Assembly (NCBI GenBank): GCA_002338895.1
Contig: DDJH01000005.1
Coordinates: 5,811 to 10,819, forward strand
DNA: 5,009 nt
Reading direction: 5' to 3'
Origin: Lentisphaeria bacterium UBA1829
Lineage (GTDB): Bacteria > Verrucomicrobiota > Lentisphaeria > Victivallales > UBA1829
The translations under genes and the position numbers were made by a program. Under the pieces are notes generated by a model. It had not been told where the DNA came from. It saw only the letters and a list, made by a program, of their open reading frames with translations, and searched no databases. Shown in pieces: positions 4,742 through 5,009 of the stretch (position 1 is the first letter of the stretch; each line of letters opens with the position of its first letter).

Positions 4742-5009
4742 ATGAGAAGTCGGATTGTTTCACTTTTCTGTATGGGGGCGCTGCTGTTTCTTTCGGGCTG
4801 CTCCGTAACCGCGTCGCTGAATCCGCCGTTTGACAAGCAGGCGGAGGCGTCCCCGGAGCCGTTTCTCGGCGAATGGCTCTGTTCCACAAAGACCGATACC
4901 TATGCGATCCGGCTTTCCCCTCTTCAGGGGACCGGACACGCTGTCCGGATCCGGATTCAGCAGACTCCGCGCACCCCGAAGGAAAGGTTCCGCGGAACCT
5001 GGATTCCTC
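4742..5009 (+). CDS. Small lipoprotein of unknown function (3' end missing)
   Basis: The frame stays open from the ATG at 4742 to the window end (89 full codons). The N-terminus is a classical lipoprotein signal: MRSR, a hydrophobic segment (IVSLFCMGALLF) and the lipobox L17-S18-G19-C20, followed by a flexible Pro/Ala/Glu-rich linker to about residue 40. The folded part begins with FLGEWLCSTKTDTYAIRLSP and includes HAVRIRIQQ and FRGTW strands. This pattern of a G-x-W opening followed by alternating beta-strands resembles small calycin-like or lipocalin-like lipoproteins, but I do not recognise a specific family. It has a strong ribosome binding site and lies 96 bp after the esterase stop. It may be a separate unit if the intervening hairpin terminates transcription. 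Membrane anchoring is well supported, function is unknown. Confidence 0.82.
   Translation, partial: MRSRIVSLFCMGALLFLSGCSVTASLNPPFDKQAEASPEPFLGEWLCSTKTDTYAIRLSPLQGTGHAVRIRIQQTPRTPKERFRGTWIP

Noticed and set aside
1..5009. CRISPR array, tRNA, insertion sequence or toxin-antitoxin/defence genes
   Set aside because: I saw no regularly spaced repeats, cloverleaf sequence, transposase or terminal repeats. All substantial genes are accounted for by carbohydrate enzymes, a regulator and lipoproteins.

Overview
The window is a GC-rich bacterial segment with strong Shine-Dalgarno sequences (AGGAG-type, mostly 9-10 nt before the start), sigma70-like -10 boxes and LSGC-type lipoboxes. The gene content (a GH127 glycosidase, an AraC regulator, an SGNH esterase with a GxDLY N-domain, and small lipoproteins), together with codon choice rich in GGA, CCG and CGG, would suit a gut Victivallales/Lentisphaerae-type polysaccharide degrader. 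A GC-rich Firmicute such as Paenibacillus cannot be excluded. The strong SD sites argue against Bacteroidota. The taxonomic guess is inference; no marker gene is present.

Layout. (1) 2-511 (+): the 3' part of a small lipoprotein with a carbohydrate-binding-like beta-sandwich. The window opens within its lipobox. (2) 512-654: a regulatory gap with a TATAAT box, an inverted repeat and a candidate operator. (3) 655-2535 (+): a full-length cytoplasmic GH127 (DUF1680) glycosidase, probably a beta-L-arabinofuranosidase, with the complete Zn/Cys catalytic set. (4) 2536-2563: a 28-bp convergent gap holding a run of ten G. (5) 2564-3364 (-): an AraC-family regulator with an N-terminal cupin-like sensor domain. 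(6) 3365-3544: a divergent promoter region. (7) 3545-4645 (+): an SGNH/GDSL esterase with an N-terminal GxDLY-type domain. (8) 4646-4741: a gap with a perfect 9-bp hairpin. (9) 4742-5009 (+): the 5' part of a second small lipoprotein, cut by the window end.

Likely cooperation (inference): the AraC protein senses a sugar or glycoside and controls the divergent esterase and perhaps the GH127 gene. Both enzymes lack signal peptides, so they would act on imported oligosaccharides in the cytoplasm. The esterase would strip acyl groups and GH127 would remove L-arabinofuranose or a related pectic sugar. A similar sequence (AAAAAGTC-GA-TTC-type, with an exact 12-mer shared by two copies) lies upstream of all three genes and is the best candidate for a local operator. 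I see no mobile elements, CRISPR arrays, tRNA or rRNA. Apart from the possible regulatory circuit, this is a fairly ordinary carbohydrate-utilisation region and I do not claim a new defence or mobile system.
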